Positions 17,633 through 26,174 of a DNA stretch of 64,000 bases are shown here, piece after piece (position 1 is the stretch's first letter; each line of letters begins with the position of its first letter). Source of the stretch: Sphingomonas sp. LC-1. Its GTDB lineage: Bacteria; Pseudomonadota; Alphaproteobacteria; Sphingomonadales; Sphingomonadaceae. Under the pieces are notes generated by a model, which was given only the letters and a program-made list of their open reading frames with translations, ran no database searches and was not told the DNA's origin. The stretch spans positions 124,001 through 188,000 of the forward strand of contig NZ_JANZXB010000004.1 in assembly GCF_025371035.1 (NCBI RefSeq), given 5' to 3'. Both the position numbers and the translations under genes were made by a program.

Positions 17633-18987
17633 GCCAGCACCTCCTCGAGAGCCTTGGCAAGCGTCTCGATATCCTCCGCCGTCACCGTCTCGGTGACCGC
17701 CACAACCAGTCCGTTCGCAAGCGCGTCCTCACCCGGATAGAGCCGCCCGAGCGACACGCCCGCCAGCACGCCGCGCTCGGCGAGCGTCCGCACGATCGGA
17801 CGCGCCTCGCGGCCCAGGTCCAGCGTGAACTCGTTGAAGAACACGTCGTTGACCAGCTTGACGCCCGGCACCTTGGCCAGACGGTCCGCCGCGCGGCAGG
17901 CATTCGCGTGGTTGATCCCCGCCATGCGGCGCAGACCCGCCTCGCCCAGCAGCGTCATGTGGATCGAGAAGGCGAGCGCACACAGACCCGAATTAGTGCA
18001 GATGTTCGACGTCGCCTTTTCGCGGCGGATATGCTGCTCGCGGGTCGACAGCGTCAGCACGAAGCCGCGCTTGCCGTCCGCGTCCACCGTCTCGCCACAG
18101 AAGCGGCCGGGCATCTGGCGGATATACTTATCCTTGCAGCCCATCAGGCCCACGTAAGGCCCACCGAACTGAAGGCCGACGCCCAGCGACTGGCCCTCGC
18201 CGACGACGATGTCGGCGTCCATCTCGCCCGGGCTGCGGATCGCGCCCAGCGCGACCGGCTCGGTCACGACGGCGATCAGCAGCGTCTTCTTGGCGTGGCA
18301 CGCTTCGGCCAGCGGAGTCAGGTCGGCGATGCGGCCGAGAATGTCCGGATACTGGACGACGACGCAACTGGTGTCGCCATCGATCGCCGCGATCATCTGG
18401 TCGATATCGGTCTCGGCAGTCAGGACGGGCGTGCCGGTCTCCAGCGTGTCGCCGGTATACTTCGCCATCGTCTTGGCGACCGAGACATAATGCGGGTGCA
18501 GGCCCGACGACAGGATCGCCTTCGACTTCTTGGTGATGCGCCGCGCCATGCCGATCGCTTCCCAGCATGCGGTCGAACCGTCATACATGGAGGCGTTGGC
18601 GACATCGGTGCCGAGCAGACGCGCGACCTGCGTCTGGAACTCGAACAGCATCTGCAGCGTGCCCTGCGCGATTTCGGGCTGATAGGGCGTGTAGGCGGTC
18701 AAGAACTCGCCGCGCTGGATCAGGTGATCGACGCTGGCGGGCACATGATGGCGGTACGCGCCGCAACCCAGGAAGAAGGGCACGTCGCCCGCGACCATGT
18801 TCTTGCGAGCCAGCGCGGTCATGTGCCGCTCGACCGCCAGTTCGGACGCGTGGTTGGGCAGGCCTTCGATGGGGCCGGACAGGCGGGCGGATTCGGGCAC
18901 GTCGACGAACAGGTCGTCGACCGATCCCGCGCCGATGACCGAGAGCATCTCGGCCCGATCGGAAGAGGTAAGGGGCAGGTAGCGCAT
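17629..18987 (-). CDS. gcvPA: Glycine dehydrogenase (decarboxylating) subunit 1
   Basis: A 452-residue partner subunit of the split P-protein; it has the same fold as GcvPB but no PLP lysine. It starts MRYLPLTSSDRAEML, the usual family start, 11 bases after a GGAG ribosome site; upstream ATGs at 18996 and 19011 are possible but poorer. Conserved sequences include FLGCGAYRHHVPASVDHL, TAYTPYQPEIAQGTLQ and FGGPYVGLMGCKDKYIRQMPGR. It is separated from gcvH by 188 bp that hold a palindromic repeat, so its expression may differ from gcvT-gcvH. It ends inside the start of gcvPB. Confidence 0.95.
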   Translation of the reverse strand: MRYLPLTSSDRAEMLSVIGAGSVDDLFVDVPESARLSGPIEGLPNHASELAVERHMTALARKNMVAGDVPFFLGCGAYRHHVPASVDHLIQRGEFLTAYTPYQPEIAQGTLQMLFEFQTQVARLLGTDVANASMYDGSTACWEAIGMARRITKKSKAILSSGLHPHYVSVAKTMAKYTGDTLETGTPVLTAETDIDQMIAAIDGDTSCVVVQYPDILGRIADLTPLAEACHAKKTLLIAVVTEPVALGAIRSPGEMDADIVVGEGQSLGVGLQFGGPYVGLMGCKDKYIRQMPGRFCGETVDADGKRGFVLTLSTREQHIRREKATSNICTNSGLCALAFSIHMTLLGEAGLRRMAGINHANACRAADRLAKVPGVKLVNDVFFNEFTLDLGREARPIVRTLAERGVLAGVSLGRLYPGEDALANGLVVAVTETVTAEDIETLAKALEEVLA

Positions 18988-19050
18988 GCGTTCCATTTCT
19001 CCGCCCCTCACCCCGAAAACCTCGCGGATCGAGGGGTCATCGCCCTTCCC

Positions 19051-19175
19051 TTCTTCTCCCCTCCCGCAGGCGGGAGGAGTCGGGGGAGGGCAGTCGGCTT
19101 CAACAAGCCTGATGATCGGGGGAGAGCGAGTCCCCTCCCCCAGCCCCTCCCGCCTGCGGAAGGGGAGTAAGAAGG
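19051..19175. repeat. Inverted repeat inside the glycine cleavage operon
   Basis: The left arm (19051-19090: CTTCTCCCCTCCCGC, AGGCGGGAGG, GGGGGAGGG) is mirrored by the right arm (19130-19175: CCCTCCCCC, CCTCCCGCCTGCGG, GGGGAG, AAGAAG). The spacer is about 40 bp. The repeat abuts the gcvH stop codon (19176) and separates gcvH from gcvPA. The arms can also fold as local hairpins (CCCTCCCGCAGGCGGGAGG). It is non-coding and would be transcribed in the gcv mRNA. Confidence 0.75.
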
Positions 19176-19547
19176 TTAGAGCTTCGCGACGAACGCGGCG
19201 TAGGCGGTTTCGTCCATTAACGCGTCCAGCTCCGACACGTCCGACAGGGTGATCTTGAAGAACCAGCCCTCGCCTTCGGGATCAGTGTTAACCAGCGCAG
19301 GCTCGTCGGCCAGCTGGGCATTGCCTTCGATCACGGTGCCCGAGACGGGCGCATAGACGTCCGAGGCGGCCTTGACCGACTCGACCACGGCGGCCTCGTC
19401 GCCCTTGGACAGCTCGCGGCCTTCCTCGGGGACGTCGACGAACACGATGTCGCCCAGCGCGCCTTGCGCGTAATCGGAGATGCCGACCGTGCCGACATCA
19501 CCGTCGACGTCGATCCACTCATGATCTTCGGTGAAATAGCGGCTCAT
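19176..19547 (-). CDS. gcvH: Glycine cleavage system H protein
   Basis: A 123-residue lipoyl carrier that shuttles the aminomethyl intermediate between the P, T and L proteins. The lipoylated lysine is K59 in [20 protein letters not shown] at the N-terminus and EGWFFKI near the C-terminus are diagnostic. The ATG at 19547 lies two bases past the gcvT stop and is preceded by AGGAG within the gcvT end; a GTG two codons earlier overlaps the gcvT stop and is less likely. It is the second gene of the operon. Confidence 0.97.
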   Translation of the reverse strand: MSRYFTEDHEWIDVDGDVGTVGISDYAQGALGDIVFVDVPEEGRELSKGDEAAVVESVKAASDVYAPVSGTVIEGNAQLADEPALVNTDPEGEGWFFKITLSDVSELDALMDETAYAAFVAKL

Positions 19548-19549
19548 GG

Positions 19550-20725
19550 TCACTTGGCTCCTGAACGAACGTAACGATGGGGGACGAACGGCATGGCCGT
19601 GACGGTGGCGTCATGGGTCTTGCCGCGCTGAAGCAGTTTGAGGGCCGTGCCGGGCGTCGCCAGCTCGGTGGGGACATAGGCCATGGCGATCGGCGCGCCC
19701 ATCGAGGGGGCAAAGCCGCCGCTGGTCACGCGGCCGATGACCGAACCATCCTCGGCGACCACCGACGCGCCTTCGCGCACAGGCTGGCGACCCGCGACGG
19801 TCAGGCCGACGCGCTTGACGGCGGGGCCGTTCTCGCGCTCGGCGAGGATACGCCCGGCCCCGAGGAAATCGGCCGCCTCGCGGCGCTTCTTGGCGAGTGC
19901 GAAGCCCAGATCGGCCATCACCGGCGTCGTCTCGGGGTCGAGGTCATGGCCGTAGAGCGGCAGCCCCGCCTCCAGACGCAGCGAGTCGCGCGCGCCCAGG
20001 CCGATCGGCTTTACTTCGGCCTGCTCGCACAGCAGGTCGGCGAATGCGGCGGCATGCTCGGCGGGGATCGAGATTTCGTAACCGTCCTCACCGGTATAGC
20101 CCGAGCGGCTGATCCACAGCGGCACGTCGTTCCATACGAAGTCGGCGGCGGTCATGAACACCAAGGCCTCGACGCCCGGCACGATCCGCGACAGCGCATC
20201 GACCGCCTTTGGGCCCTGGAGCGCCAGCAGCGCCTGCTCGTCGAGCAGATTCAGCGTCGCATCGTCGGGAATGAAGTCGAGCAGATAGGCGATGTCGTCA
20301 TACTTCGTCGCGCCGTTGACGACCATGTAAAGTTCGTCCGCGCCATCGAGGGTGCGCTTCGTCACCATCAGGTCGTCGAGGATGCCGCCCTCTTCGTTCA
20401 GCAGCAGCGAATAGCGATTCTTACGATCGCCAAGGCCGGTGATGTCGCCCGGCAGGACCTTTTCGAGCGCGGTGATGACCGGGGCCAGGCCATTCTCGCC
20501 GGTGAAGACCACCTGCCCCATATGGCTGACGTCGAACAGCCCGGCCGACTCGCGGGTCCACAGATGCTCGGCCATGATGCCTTCATACTGGACGGGCATC
20601 TCGTATCCGGCGAACGGGACCATCCGCCCGCCGCGCGCACGGTGCCAGGCGTCCAGCGGCAGCGTCTGGATGATCTCCTGTCCCTCGGGGGCGTCTTCTA
20701 CATTCAGGTCGGTTGCGTCGCTCAC
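19550..20725 (-). CDS. gcvT: Glycine cleavage system aminomethyltransferase (T protein)
   Basis: A 391-residue tetrahydrofolate-dependent enzyme that releases ammonia and makes 5,10-methylene-THF from the aminomethyl group on Gcv[39 protein letters not shown] is the family's N-terminal signature region (only described in part here), and [10 protein letters not shown] and [20 protein letters not shown] follow. The start is taken as GTG at 20725, with GGAG about nine bases upstream; translating further upstream would run through the riboswitch. First gene of the gcv operon, directly controlled by the tandem glycine riboswitch about 60 bases upstream. Confidence 0.95.
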   Translation of the reverse strand: MSDATDLNVEDAPEGQEIIQTLPLDAWHRARGGRMVPFAGYEMPVQYEGIMAEHLWTRESAGLFDVSHMGQVVFTGENGLAPVITALEKVLPGDITGLGDRKNRYSLLLNEEGGILDDLMVTKRTLDGADELYMVVNGATKYDDIAYLLDFIPDDATLNLLDEQALLALQGPKAVDALSRIVPGVEALVFMTAADFVWNDVPLWISRSGYTGEDGYEISIPAEHAAAFADLLCEQAEVKPIGLGARDSLRLEAGLPLYGHDLDPETTPVMADLGFALAKKRREAADFLGAGRILAERENGPAVKRVGLTVAGRQPVREGASVVAEDGSVIGRVTSGGFAPSMGAPIAMAYVPTELATPGTALKLLQRGKTHDATVTAMPFVPHRYVRSGAK

Positions 20726-20784
20726 GGGGCCGGTCTCCGTCAAAAGGGTGTCGGCTAGGGACGCGTGTGTCCTTATCCGATCCG

Positions 20785-20992
20785 ATCCCCCTCTGTCACG
20801 GAACCTGAGAGCTTTCGCCGGAATTTCCGGCTTACCCCTTCGGTGGCGCCGCGACCGGGGTCGAGGCGCGCTTTCCAGAGTGTCGATGGCGATCGCGCGG
20901 TCCCATTTGCCTGAGAGATTCCGGGGTGGTTGCTCCTTCGGCGGCCGGGTCCTGCCATCTGAAAGATGCACCCGGCGCTCTCCCGCGCGCGC
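20785..20992 (-). promoter_or_regulatory. Tandem glycine riboswitch
   Basis: Read on the minus strand, two glycine aptamers are recognisable in series. Each has the conserved CTCTCAGG near its 3' side (20910-20917 and 20804-20811 as CCTGAGAG on +) and the CCGAAGG core (near 20932-20940 and 20836-20845). Aptamer 1 opens with GGGAGAGCGCC near 20985 and has CCGAAGGAGCAA. In between lies a linker of about 20-30 bases. The region 20726-20784 lacks a T-tailed hairpin, so control of ribosome access to the gcvT GTG is more likely than termination. This is a well-known control of gcv operons: glycine turns on its own breakdown. Confidence 0.93.
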
Positions 20993-20994
20993 CT

Positions 20995-21014
20995 ATGTCG
21001 GACATGTCCGACAT
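20995..21014. promoter_or_regulatory. Perfect 20-bp palindrome at the 5' edge of the glycine riboswitch
   Basis: ATGTCGGACATGTCCGACAT reads the same on both strands. It sits at the presumed transcription start of the gcv leader, adjacent to the first aptamer. It is a plausible repressor or activator site, for example of a GcvA/LysR- or GntR-like regulator; the protein is unknown. Confidence 0.5.
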
Positions 21015-21079
21015 CGACGCCGCGCCCTCTGCCGGGCGCGTGGGTTCAAGTCAATTGGCGACAGCAAGGAGCATGCGCA

Positions 21080-21106
21080 AATATTGGGGATGGCGTCGCC
21101 AATATT
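21080..21106. other. AATATTGG inverted repeat in the gcv upstream region
   Basis: AATATTGG (21080-21087) and CCAATATT (21099-21106) are exact inverted copies with an 11-base spacer. The rest of the 21015-21211 stretch (between the palindrome and the lipoprotein gene) shows no gene. A TTGACT-like -35 hexamer on the minus strand (21049-21054) is the only promoter hint, and its -10 is unclear. Confidence 0.35.
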
Positions 21107-21182
21107 CTTTCCCTGAGAGAAGAGTCGACAGGCCGCAGGCAAGACGCAGGGGGCTTTCACGCACGGTAACCCGCGTGGCAAG

Positions 21183-21195
21183 CCCCCCCCCCCCC
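21183..21195. repeat. Homopolymer tract of 13 C
   Basis: A run of 13 C (G on the coding strand of the neighbouring lipoprotein gene) lies 17 bases past that gene's stop codon. Such tracts slip during replication and are error-prone in sequencing. Confidence 0.9.
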
Positions 21196-21211
21196 GCCAG
21201 GAAGGACCGGA

Positions 21212-21850
21212 TCAGCGAGTCGCGTTGTACCGCAGTTGCGCATCGGTCAGCTGGAACCCGACCAGCGCCTCGAAGCTGGCGCTCGCCACCGCCTGGCGGA
21301 CGTCGGGCTGGGTCAGCGGATCGACCGCCGCATCCTCGTCCCCGGCCTTGCGGCGGCGGGTCAGCTTTTCGCGAACCTCGTCCGGCAGCGTCGCCGCCGA
21401 ACGTGCGACGGTGGCCGAGGCCTCGCCCGCCACCTGTCCGCGCGCCTGACCCGCGTCGAAATGGACGTTGACGCGGCTGACCCGCTTGGCGACGACGTTC
21501 GTCCCGCCGCGGACGATCGCGATATAATAGGGCAAGGTCACGTCGCGCGCCGCGCTCGTGTCGGTGCGCCGCGCTTCGACATTGAAGGTGACGGTGGTCA
21601 CGATGTCGGTTCCCGCATCGGCGCAATTGCCGCGGACATTGGTCATGCTGGCGACCAGATCGATCGACTTTTCATCGGTCGCGCCCGGCGTCTTGAACAG
21701 CGTGACGTCGCCCGTCCCCGCCGCGACGCCCACCACCGGGCAGGCCGATCGGACGGCGGTGATGCCGCCCGAGGCATCGATCTCTCCGGTACGGGCGCAG
21801 CCCCCCAAGACGAGCGCAAGGGCGACGGAAACGAGGAGCGGTGCTTTCAC
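21212..21850 (-). CDS. Putative lipoprotein of unknown function
   Basis: A 212-residue protein with a lipoprotein signal peptide: [18 protein letters not shown] places the lipidated cysteine at residue 18. The mature part is rich in beta-strand-like segments ([27 protein letters not shown]) and has a charged, helical C-terminal half with [14 protein letters not shown]. It is probably anchored to an envelope membrane. I do not recognise the family; similar lipoproteins occur in sphingomonads (recollection, not searched). It lies divergent from ispH. Downstream is a run of 13 C and then the gcv regulatory region. Confidence 0.75.
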   Translation of the reverse strand: MKAPLLVSVALALVLGGCARTGEIDASGGITAVRSACPVVGVAAGTGDVTLFKTPGATDEKSIDLVASMTNVRGNCADAGTDIVTTVTFNVEARRTDTSAARDVTLPYYIAIVRGGTNVVAKRVSRVNVHFDAGQARGQVAGEASATVARSAATLPDEVREKLTRRRKAGDEDAAVDPLTQPDVRQAVASASFEALVGFQLTDAQLRYNATR

Positions 21851-21952
21851 AGGTCGAAACGCCTATTCTATATGCCGAAGCATGATGCCGGTTTGGCCGC
21901 CAGCATAGGAACCGGGTTGGACGCGCGCAAGCAATGGCGTAGAGCCGTGCCC

Positions 21953-22909
21953 ATGACCGATGCCCCCAAGCCGCCGCTCGACCTGTTGATCGCCGCCCCG
22001 CGCGGATTCTGCGCCGGGGTGGACCGCGCGATCCGCATCGTCGAGCTCGCGCTCGAAAAGCATGGCGCGCCGGTCTATGTCCGGCACGAGATCGTCCACA
22101 ACAAGTTCGTCGTCGACAGCCTGAAGGCCAAGGGCGCGATCTTCGTCGAGGAGTTGGATGAGGTGCCGCCGCACGCGCACGTCGTCTTCTCCGCGCATGG
22201 CGTCCCCAAATCCGTGCCCGCCGATGCGGAGAATCGCGGCCTGGACTATCTCGACGCGACCTGCCCGCTAGTGTCCAAGGTCCATCGCCAGGCCGAGCGG
22301 CTGGTCGAGATGGGGCGTCATATCGTCTTCATCGGCCATGCCGGGCACCCGGAGGTCATCGGCACCTTCGGCCAGGTGCCGCAAGGGTCGATGTCGCTGG
22401 TCGAGACGGTCGCCGATGTCGAAGCCTTCGCCCCCGCCGATCCCGACAATCTGGCCTTCCTGACCCAGACCACTTTGTCGGTCGACGACACCGCCGCGAC
22501 GATCGAGGCGTTGCAGCGCCGCTTCCCGTCGATCCAGGGGCCGCGCGGCGAGGATATCTGCTACGCCACCTCGAACCGCCAGGCCGCGGTCAAGGCGATC
22601 GCCGCCGAATGTGACGCGGTGCTGGTGATCGGCGCGCCCAATTCCTCCAACTCGCTGCGACTGGTCGAGGTCGCCGAGCGGGCGGGCAAGCGCGCGCAAC
22701 TGATCCAGCGTGCCGCCGATCTCGACTGGGCGTTCCTCGACGGGGTCAAGACGCTGGGCCTGACCGCCGGAGCCTCCGCGCCCGAGCTCTTGGTCCGCGA
22801 GCTGGTCGATCGCCTGTCCGAACGCTTCACCGTGTCGGAGCGTGAGGAAGAAACGACGCGCGAGACGATCGCGTTCAAGCTGCCCCGCGGGCTGGAAGCG
22901 GCTGCCTGA
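21953..22909 (+). CDS. ispH: 4-hydroxy-3-methylbut-2-enyl diphosphate reductase
   Basis: A 318-residue iron-sulfur enzyme that performs the last step of the MEP pathway, giving IPP and DMAPP. The three cluster cysteines are C20 ([13 protein letters not shown]), C104 ([11 protein letters not shown]) and C203 ([10 protein letters not shown]). [11 protein letters not shown] and LTAGASAPE are family motifs. The ATG at 21953 follows GAGCCGTGCCC with no strong ribosome site; longer readings upstream cross the antisense lipoprotein gene and are rejected. Three bases separate its stop from thrB, so ispH-thrB-rnhA form an operon. Confidence 0.97.
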   Translation: MTDAPKPPLDLLIAAPRGFCAGVDRAIRIVELALEKHGAPVYVRHEIVHNKFVVDSLKAKGAIFVEELDEVPPHAHVVFSAHGVPKSVPADAENRGLDYLDATCPLVSKVHRQAERLVEMGRHIVFIGHAGHPEVIGTFGQVPQGSMSLVETVADVEAFAPADPDNLAFLTQTTLSVDDTAATIEALQRRFPSIQGPRGEDICYATSNRQAAVKAIAAECDAVLVIGAPNSSNSLRLVEVAERAGKRAQLIQRAADLDWAFLDGVKTLGLTAGASAPELLVRELVDRLSERFTVSEREEETTRETIAFKLPRGLEAAA

Positions 22910-22912
22910 TCC

Positions 22913-23866
22913 ATGGCCGTCTATACGCAGGTTTCGGCGGAGGCGCTGTTGGCGTTTCTGGGGCGCTATGACGCTGGCGAACTGATCTCGGCCAAGGGCA
23001 TCGCCGAAGGGGTCGAGAACAGCAATTATCTGGTCGACACCACGACCGCGCGGTTCATCCTGACGCTGTACGAAAAGCGGGTGGCGGCGGGGGACCTGCC
23101 TTTCTTCCTCGCGCTGCTCGACCATCTGGCGGCCAAGGGCCTGCCCGTGCCGCCCGCGATCAAGGACCGGCAGGGCGTCGAGATCCAAGAACTGGCAGGC
23201 CGCCCCGCCTGCCTGATCCAGTTTCTGTCCGGCGTGTCGCTGTCGCATCCCAGCCCGGCGCAAGCGCTGGCGGCGGCGGACGCGATGGGCGCGATGCACC
23301 GCGCGGTGGCGGACTTTCCGCAGAATCGCCCCAATTCGATGGGCCATGCGAGCTGGCGCCCCTTGTTCGCGCAATGCGGGCGCGATCTCGATCGGATTCA
23401 GCCAGGGCTGCACGACGCGATGGGTGAAGCGCTCGATACGGTGCTCGACGGTTGGGACGCGCAAAGCCTCGACGCCTGCGTCATCCATGCCGACCTGTTT
23501 CCCGACAATGTGCTGGTGCTGGGCGATCAGGTGACGGGGCTGATCGACTTCTATTTCGCCTGCACCGATTTCCGCGTCTATGATCTGGCTGTCATGCACT
23601 CGGCCTGGAGCTTCGATGCGACCGGCGAGACCTATGCACCCGAGATCGGCGCGGCGCTGGTCGAAGGATATGAGCGCCACTTCCCGCTGTCCGACACCGA
23701 GCGCGCGGCATTCGCGAAGCTGGCGATGGGCGCGTGCCTCCGCTTCGCGCTTTCGCGCGCCTGGGACTGGCTCAACACCCCTGCCGACGCGCTGGTGACG
23801 CGCAAGGACCCCCTGGCCTATTGGCGGCGCTATATCGCCTATCGCGACGGAAAGGCCGGACTGTGA
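22913..23866 (+). CDS. thrB: Homoserine kinase (ThrB2/APH-fold type)
   Basis: A 317-residue kinase that phosphorylates homoserine in threonine synthesis. It is the aminoglycoside-phosphotransferase-fold type found in alphaproteobacteria, not the GHMP type of E. coli. [22 protein letters not shown] begins the protein; [11 protein letters not shown], the catalytic loop [12 protein letters not shown] and the metal-binding [10 protein letters not shown] are diagnostic. It follows ispH by three bases and overlaps rnhA by GTGA at its end, so the three genes are probably co-transcribed. This order (ispH-thrB-rnhA) is common in alphaproteobacteria. Confidence 0.96.
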   Translation: MAVYTQVSAEALLAFLGRYDAGELISAKGIAEGVENSNYLVDTTTARFILTLYEKRVAAGDLPFFLALLDHLAAKGLPVPPAIKDRQGVEIQELAGRPACLIQFLSGVSLSHPSPAQALAAADAMGAMHRAVADFPQNRPNSMGHASWRPLFAQCGRDLDRIQPGLHDAMGEALDTVLDGWDAQSLDACVIHADLFPDNVLVLGDQVTGLIDFYFACTDFRVYDLAVMHSAWSFDATGETYAPEIGAALVEGYERHFPLSDTERAAFAKLAMGACLRFALSRAWDWLNTPADALVTRKDPLAYWRRYIAYRDGKAGL

Positions 23867-24300
23867 CCCCTGTCGAGATCGCCACCGATGGCGCATGCAA
23901 GGGCAATCCCGGCCCCGGCGGCTGGGGCGCGCTGATCCGGTCGGGCGCGCATGAAAAGGAATTGTCGGGCGGCGAGGCGCTGACCACCAACAACCGCATG
24001 GAATTGATGGCCGCGATCGAGGCGCTGAACGCGCTCAAGCGTCCTTGCGCGGTGACGCTGTCGACGGACAGCCGCTATGTGATGGACGGCCTGACCAAGT
24101 GGATCCATGGCTGGAAGCGCAATGGCTGGCGCACGGCGGACAAGAAGCCGGTCAAGAATGCCGAACTCTGGCAGGCTCTCGTCGCGGCCGCGGAGCGCCA
24201 CCAGATCGAATGGAAATGGGTGAAGGGCCATGCCGGCCACCCGGACAATGAACGCGCCGACAAGCTGGCCAGCGATGCGGCGGAGACGTTTCGGAAATAG
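23863..24300 (+). CDS. rnhA: Ribonuclease HI
   Basis: A 145-residue endonuclease that cuts the RNA strand of RNA-DNA hybrids. The acidic active site is D9 ([16 protein letters not shown]), E47 ([13 protein letters not shown]), D69 (LSTDSRYV) and D133 ([11 protein letters not shown]). The start is GTG at 23863, sharing GTGA with the thrB stop, typical translational coupling. The length is normal. It is the last gene of the ispH operon; a leader-like region follows. Confidence 0.96.
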   Translation: MTPVEIATDGACKGNPGPGGWGALIRSGAHEKELSGGEALTTNNRMELMAAIEALNALKRPCAVTLSTDSRYVMDGLTKWIHGWKRNGWRTADKKPVKNAELWQALVAAAERHQIEWKWVKGHAGHPDNERADKLASDAAETFRK

Positions 24301-24374
24301 CCCGGCCGTCGCTCGCTCCGATAGCGCGCGGGGACCGACTTGAGCGCAAAATTGATCGATGTTACGGACCATGC

Positions 24375-24458
24375 ATGACCCGCGTGGCCGCCCATGTTCA
24401 ACAACAACGCCGTCATCTCAACGGCGGTGTATGTGCGCGCGCTCGGCTCATGGGATAG
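24375..24458 (+). CDS. Candidate leader peptide of an attenuator (27 codons)
   Basis: A short ORF of 27 codons plus TAG, starting ATG-ACC. It encodes a basic peptide containing HVQQQRRHLN followed by GGVCARARLMG, with five arginines, three glutamines in a row and one cysteine. It lies in a 253-bp gap after rnhA and ends 34 bases before an intrinsic terminator. The internal stem CGCCGT/ACGGCG (catctca loop) could compete with other structures. An overlapping ORF in another frame starts at 24394 and could be the peptide instead. A weak promoter-like TTGAGC lies at 24340. I do not recognise the peptide family; the regulatory reading is inference. Confidence 0.35.
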   Translation: MTRVAAHVQQQRRHLNGGVCARARLMG

Positions 24459-24492
24459 CGAAAGGCCATATCCCTCCGCTTGACGCTGACCA

Positions 24493-24517
24493 CCCCGCCC
24501 AATCGGCGGGGTTTTTT
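24493..24517 (+). terminator. Intrinsic terminator or attenuator before the unknown gene
   Basis: CCCCGCC pairs with GGCGGGG across CAATC and is followed at once by six T. It lies after the short leader ORF and 37 bases before the next start codon, so it may be an attenuator of that gene or the 3' end of a small RNA. Confidence 0.85.
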
Positions 24518-24553
24518 ATGCCGGTTGGGCCTATTCGAAAGGACAACAGGGCT

Positions 24554-24985
24554 ATGTACTTCCGGGACGAAGCCGCGATCGACCGCATCGCGTCAGGCCT
24601 GATCGATCGCACCTTGGCGAAGAGCGAATGGACACATGCGGGTCATTTCGCCGCAGCGCTTTGGCTCTGCCGCCATCGACGCGACCTTATCGAAGCGGAC
24701 GAAATTCGCTTGCTGATCTCCCGATACAACGAAGCCACGAAGACCGCGAACACCGACACGAGCGGTTATCATCACACGATCACCTTGGCATCGATGCGCG
24801 GTGCGGCTCACTGCCTTGCCAAGCACCCTGAACACACGCCTCTCCACATCGTGCATTCGGCGCTGATGGCGTCCCACCTTGGCGATTCGAAATGGCTTCT
24901 CGAACATTGGAGCCGCGACGTGTTGTTTGGCGTGCCTGCGCGCCGGGCATGGGTCGAACCCGATCTCGCTCCGCTGCCCTTCTAG
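24554..24985 (+). CDS. Hypothetical protein with WTHAGH and GYHHTIT motifs
   Basis: A 143-residue, probably cytosolic helical protein. It has the motifs SEWTHAGHFAAALWL (about residues 21-35), LLISRYNEATKTANT and GYHHTITLAS, giving several conserved-looking histidines that might bind a metal. I recall similar small uncharacterised proteins but know no function. The start at 24554 follows AAAGGA ten bases upstream; an in-frame ATG at 24518 directly after the terminator T-run is an alternative. Base composition is less GC-rich than the neighbours, which hints at a different history. It sits behind a leader/terminator arrangement that could control it. Confidence 0.65.
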   Translation: MYFRDEAAIDRIASGLIDRTLAKSEWTHAGHFAAALWLCRHRRDLIEADEIRLLISRYNEATKTANTDTSGYHHTITLASMRGAAHCLAKHPEHTPLHIVHSALMASHLGDSKWLLEHWSRDVLFGVPARRAWVEPDLAPLPF

Positions 24986-25100
24986 AATCGCTATCGCTTC
25001 CACCGATCGGGATGGTGACGCCGTTCCCGATCGGGGACCTGCGATCAGACAAGTGTGCGGGCCTCCGCCGACCGGTGACGGATCGATGGGACGGCCAGGG

Positions 25101-26174
25101 TCAGAACCGCGCCGCCGCATAGCGCGCGGCATCGACACCATCGGGCACCGGCCCCTCCCCCAGCAGCAATGCCGCCGCCAGCACCGAGGCGGCGGGCGCG
25201 GTCTGGATTCCGAAACCGCCCTGCCCCGCACACCAGAAGAAGCCCGGCACGCGCGCATCGAATCCATATACCGGGGCGCGATCCGGCGCGAAGCTGCGCA
25301 GGCCCGCCCAGCGGCGCTCGACCGCCTCGACGCGCCAGTCGACCACCCGCTCCAGCCGGTCGATCGCCACCGCCACATCCCATTCCTCGGGCGCGATATC
25401 GCAAGCGATGCTCGGCGTCTCGTCATGCGGGCTGAGCCACAGCCGGCCCCCAGGCTCGGGCTTGAAATAGAAACCGCCCGATATGTCGATGACATGAGGC
25501 AGCCCTTCCGGAGCGGGGGGATCGACACGGAGTTGCACCATGGTCCGTCGATAGGGAGTGATGCCGACCGGCGCGGCGCCCGCCATCCGTGCCACTTCGT
25601 CGGCCCAGGCTCCGGCGGCATCGACCAGCAACGTCGCCCGGACGGGCCCTGCCCGCGTCTCCAGTCGCCATGTTCCGTCGCACCGTTCGGCGGACAGCAG
25701 CGCGGCGTCGGTCATCAGCACCGCCCCCGCCGCGCGTGCGGCCGCCAGATAATCGGCATGCAGCGCCGCGACATCGATATAGGCGCAGCTCGGCTCCCAT
25801 ATCCCCTGCACCCATTGGGGGCGAAGACCGGGGACAAAGGGGGCGGGATCGGCCCGCGACAAATCCACCCCCGTGTGAGCGAAATCGGCGAGAAACCGGT
25901 CGATCCGCGCACCGTCCTCGACGCGCCCGACATGCAGCGAACCCAGCGGGTTCAGATACCCGCCGTCGTGCAGATATGGGCCGGAGGCGGTGGTCAGCGG
26001 CTGAACCGCCGGGCCGCCATAGCTTTCCGACCAGAAGGCCGCCGAACGCCCCGTCGCATGACGGCCGGGCATATCTTCCGCCTCGATCAGGACGACCCGC
26101 GCGCGCGGGCCGATCGCGGCGGCCAGGCTCGCGCCCGCCATGCCCGCGCCGACGATCGCGATGTCATAGGTCAT
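25101..26174 (-). CDS. FAD-dependent oxidoreductase (DAO family)
   Basis: A 357-residue flavoprotein of the D-amino-acid oxidase/glycine-oxidase family. The dinucleotide-binding motif GAGMAGASLAAAIG is at the N-terminus (residues 8-21), followed by an acidic end (VVLIEAEDMPGRHATGRS). VDAAGAWADEVARMAG in the middle and GFGIQTAPA near the C-terminus match the FAD-binding parts of the family. Substrates of relatives are amino acids, 2-hydroxyacids or glycerol-3-phosphate. The real substrate is not predictable. Its start overlaps the stop of the upstream alpha/beta-hydrolase by four bases, so the two are probably co-translated. Confidence 0.85.
   Translation of the reverse strand: MTYDIAIVGAGMAGASLAAAIGPRARVVLIEAEDMPGRHATGRSAAFWSESYGGPAVQPLTTASGPYLHDGGYLNPLGSLHVGRVEDGARIDRFLADFAHTGVDLSRADPAPFVPGLRPQWVQGIWEPSCAYIDVAALHADYLAAARAAGAVLMTDAALLSAERCDGTWRLETRAGPVRATLLVDAAGAWADEVARMAGAAPVGITPYRRTMVQLRVDPPAPEGLPHVIDISGGFYFKPEPGGRLWLSPHDETPSIACDIAPEEWDVAVAIDRLERVVDWRVEAVERRWAGLRSFAPDRAPVYGFDARVPGFFWCAGQGGFGIQTAPAASVLAAALLLGEGPVPDGVDAARYAAARF

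Noticed and set aside
20726-20971. Extension of gcvT upstream through the riboswitch
   Set aside because: The region folds as a glycine riboswitch with conserved RNA motifs; GcvT homologues begin near the GTG at 20725.
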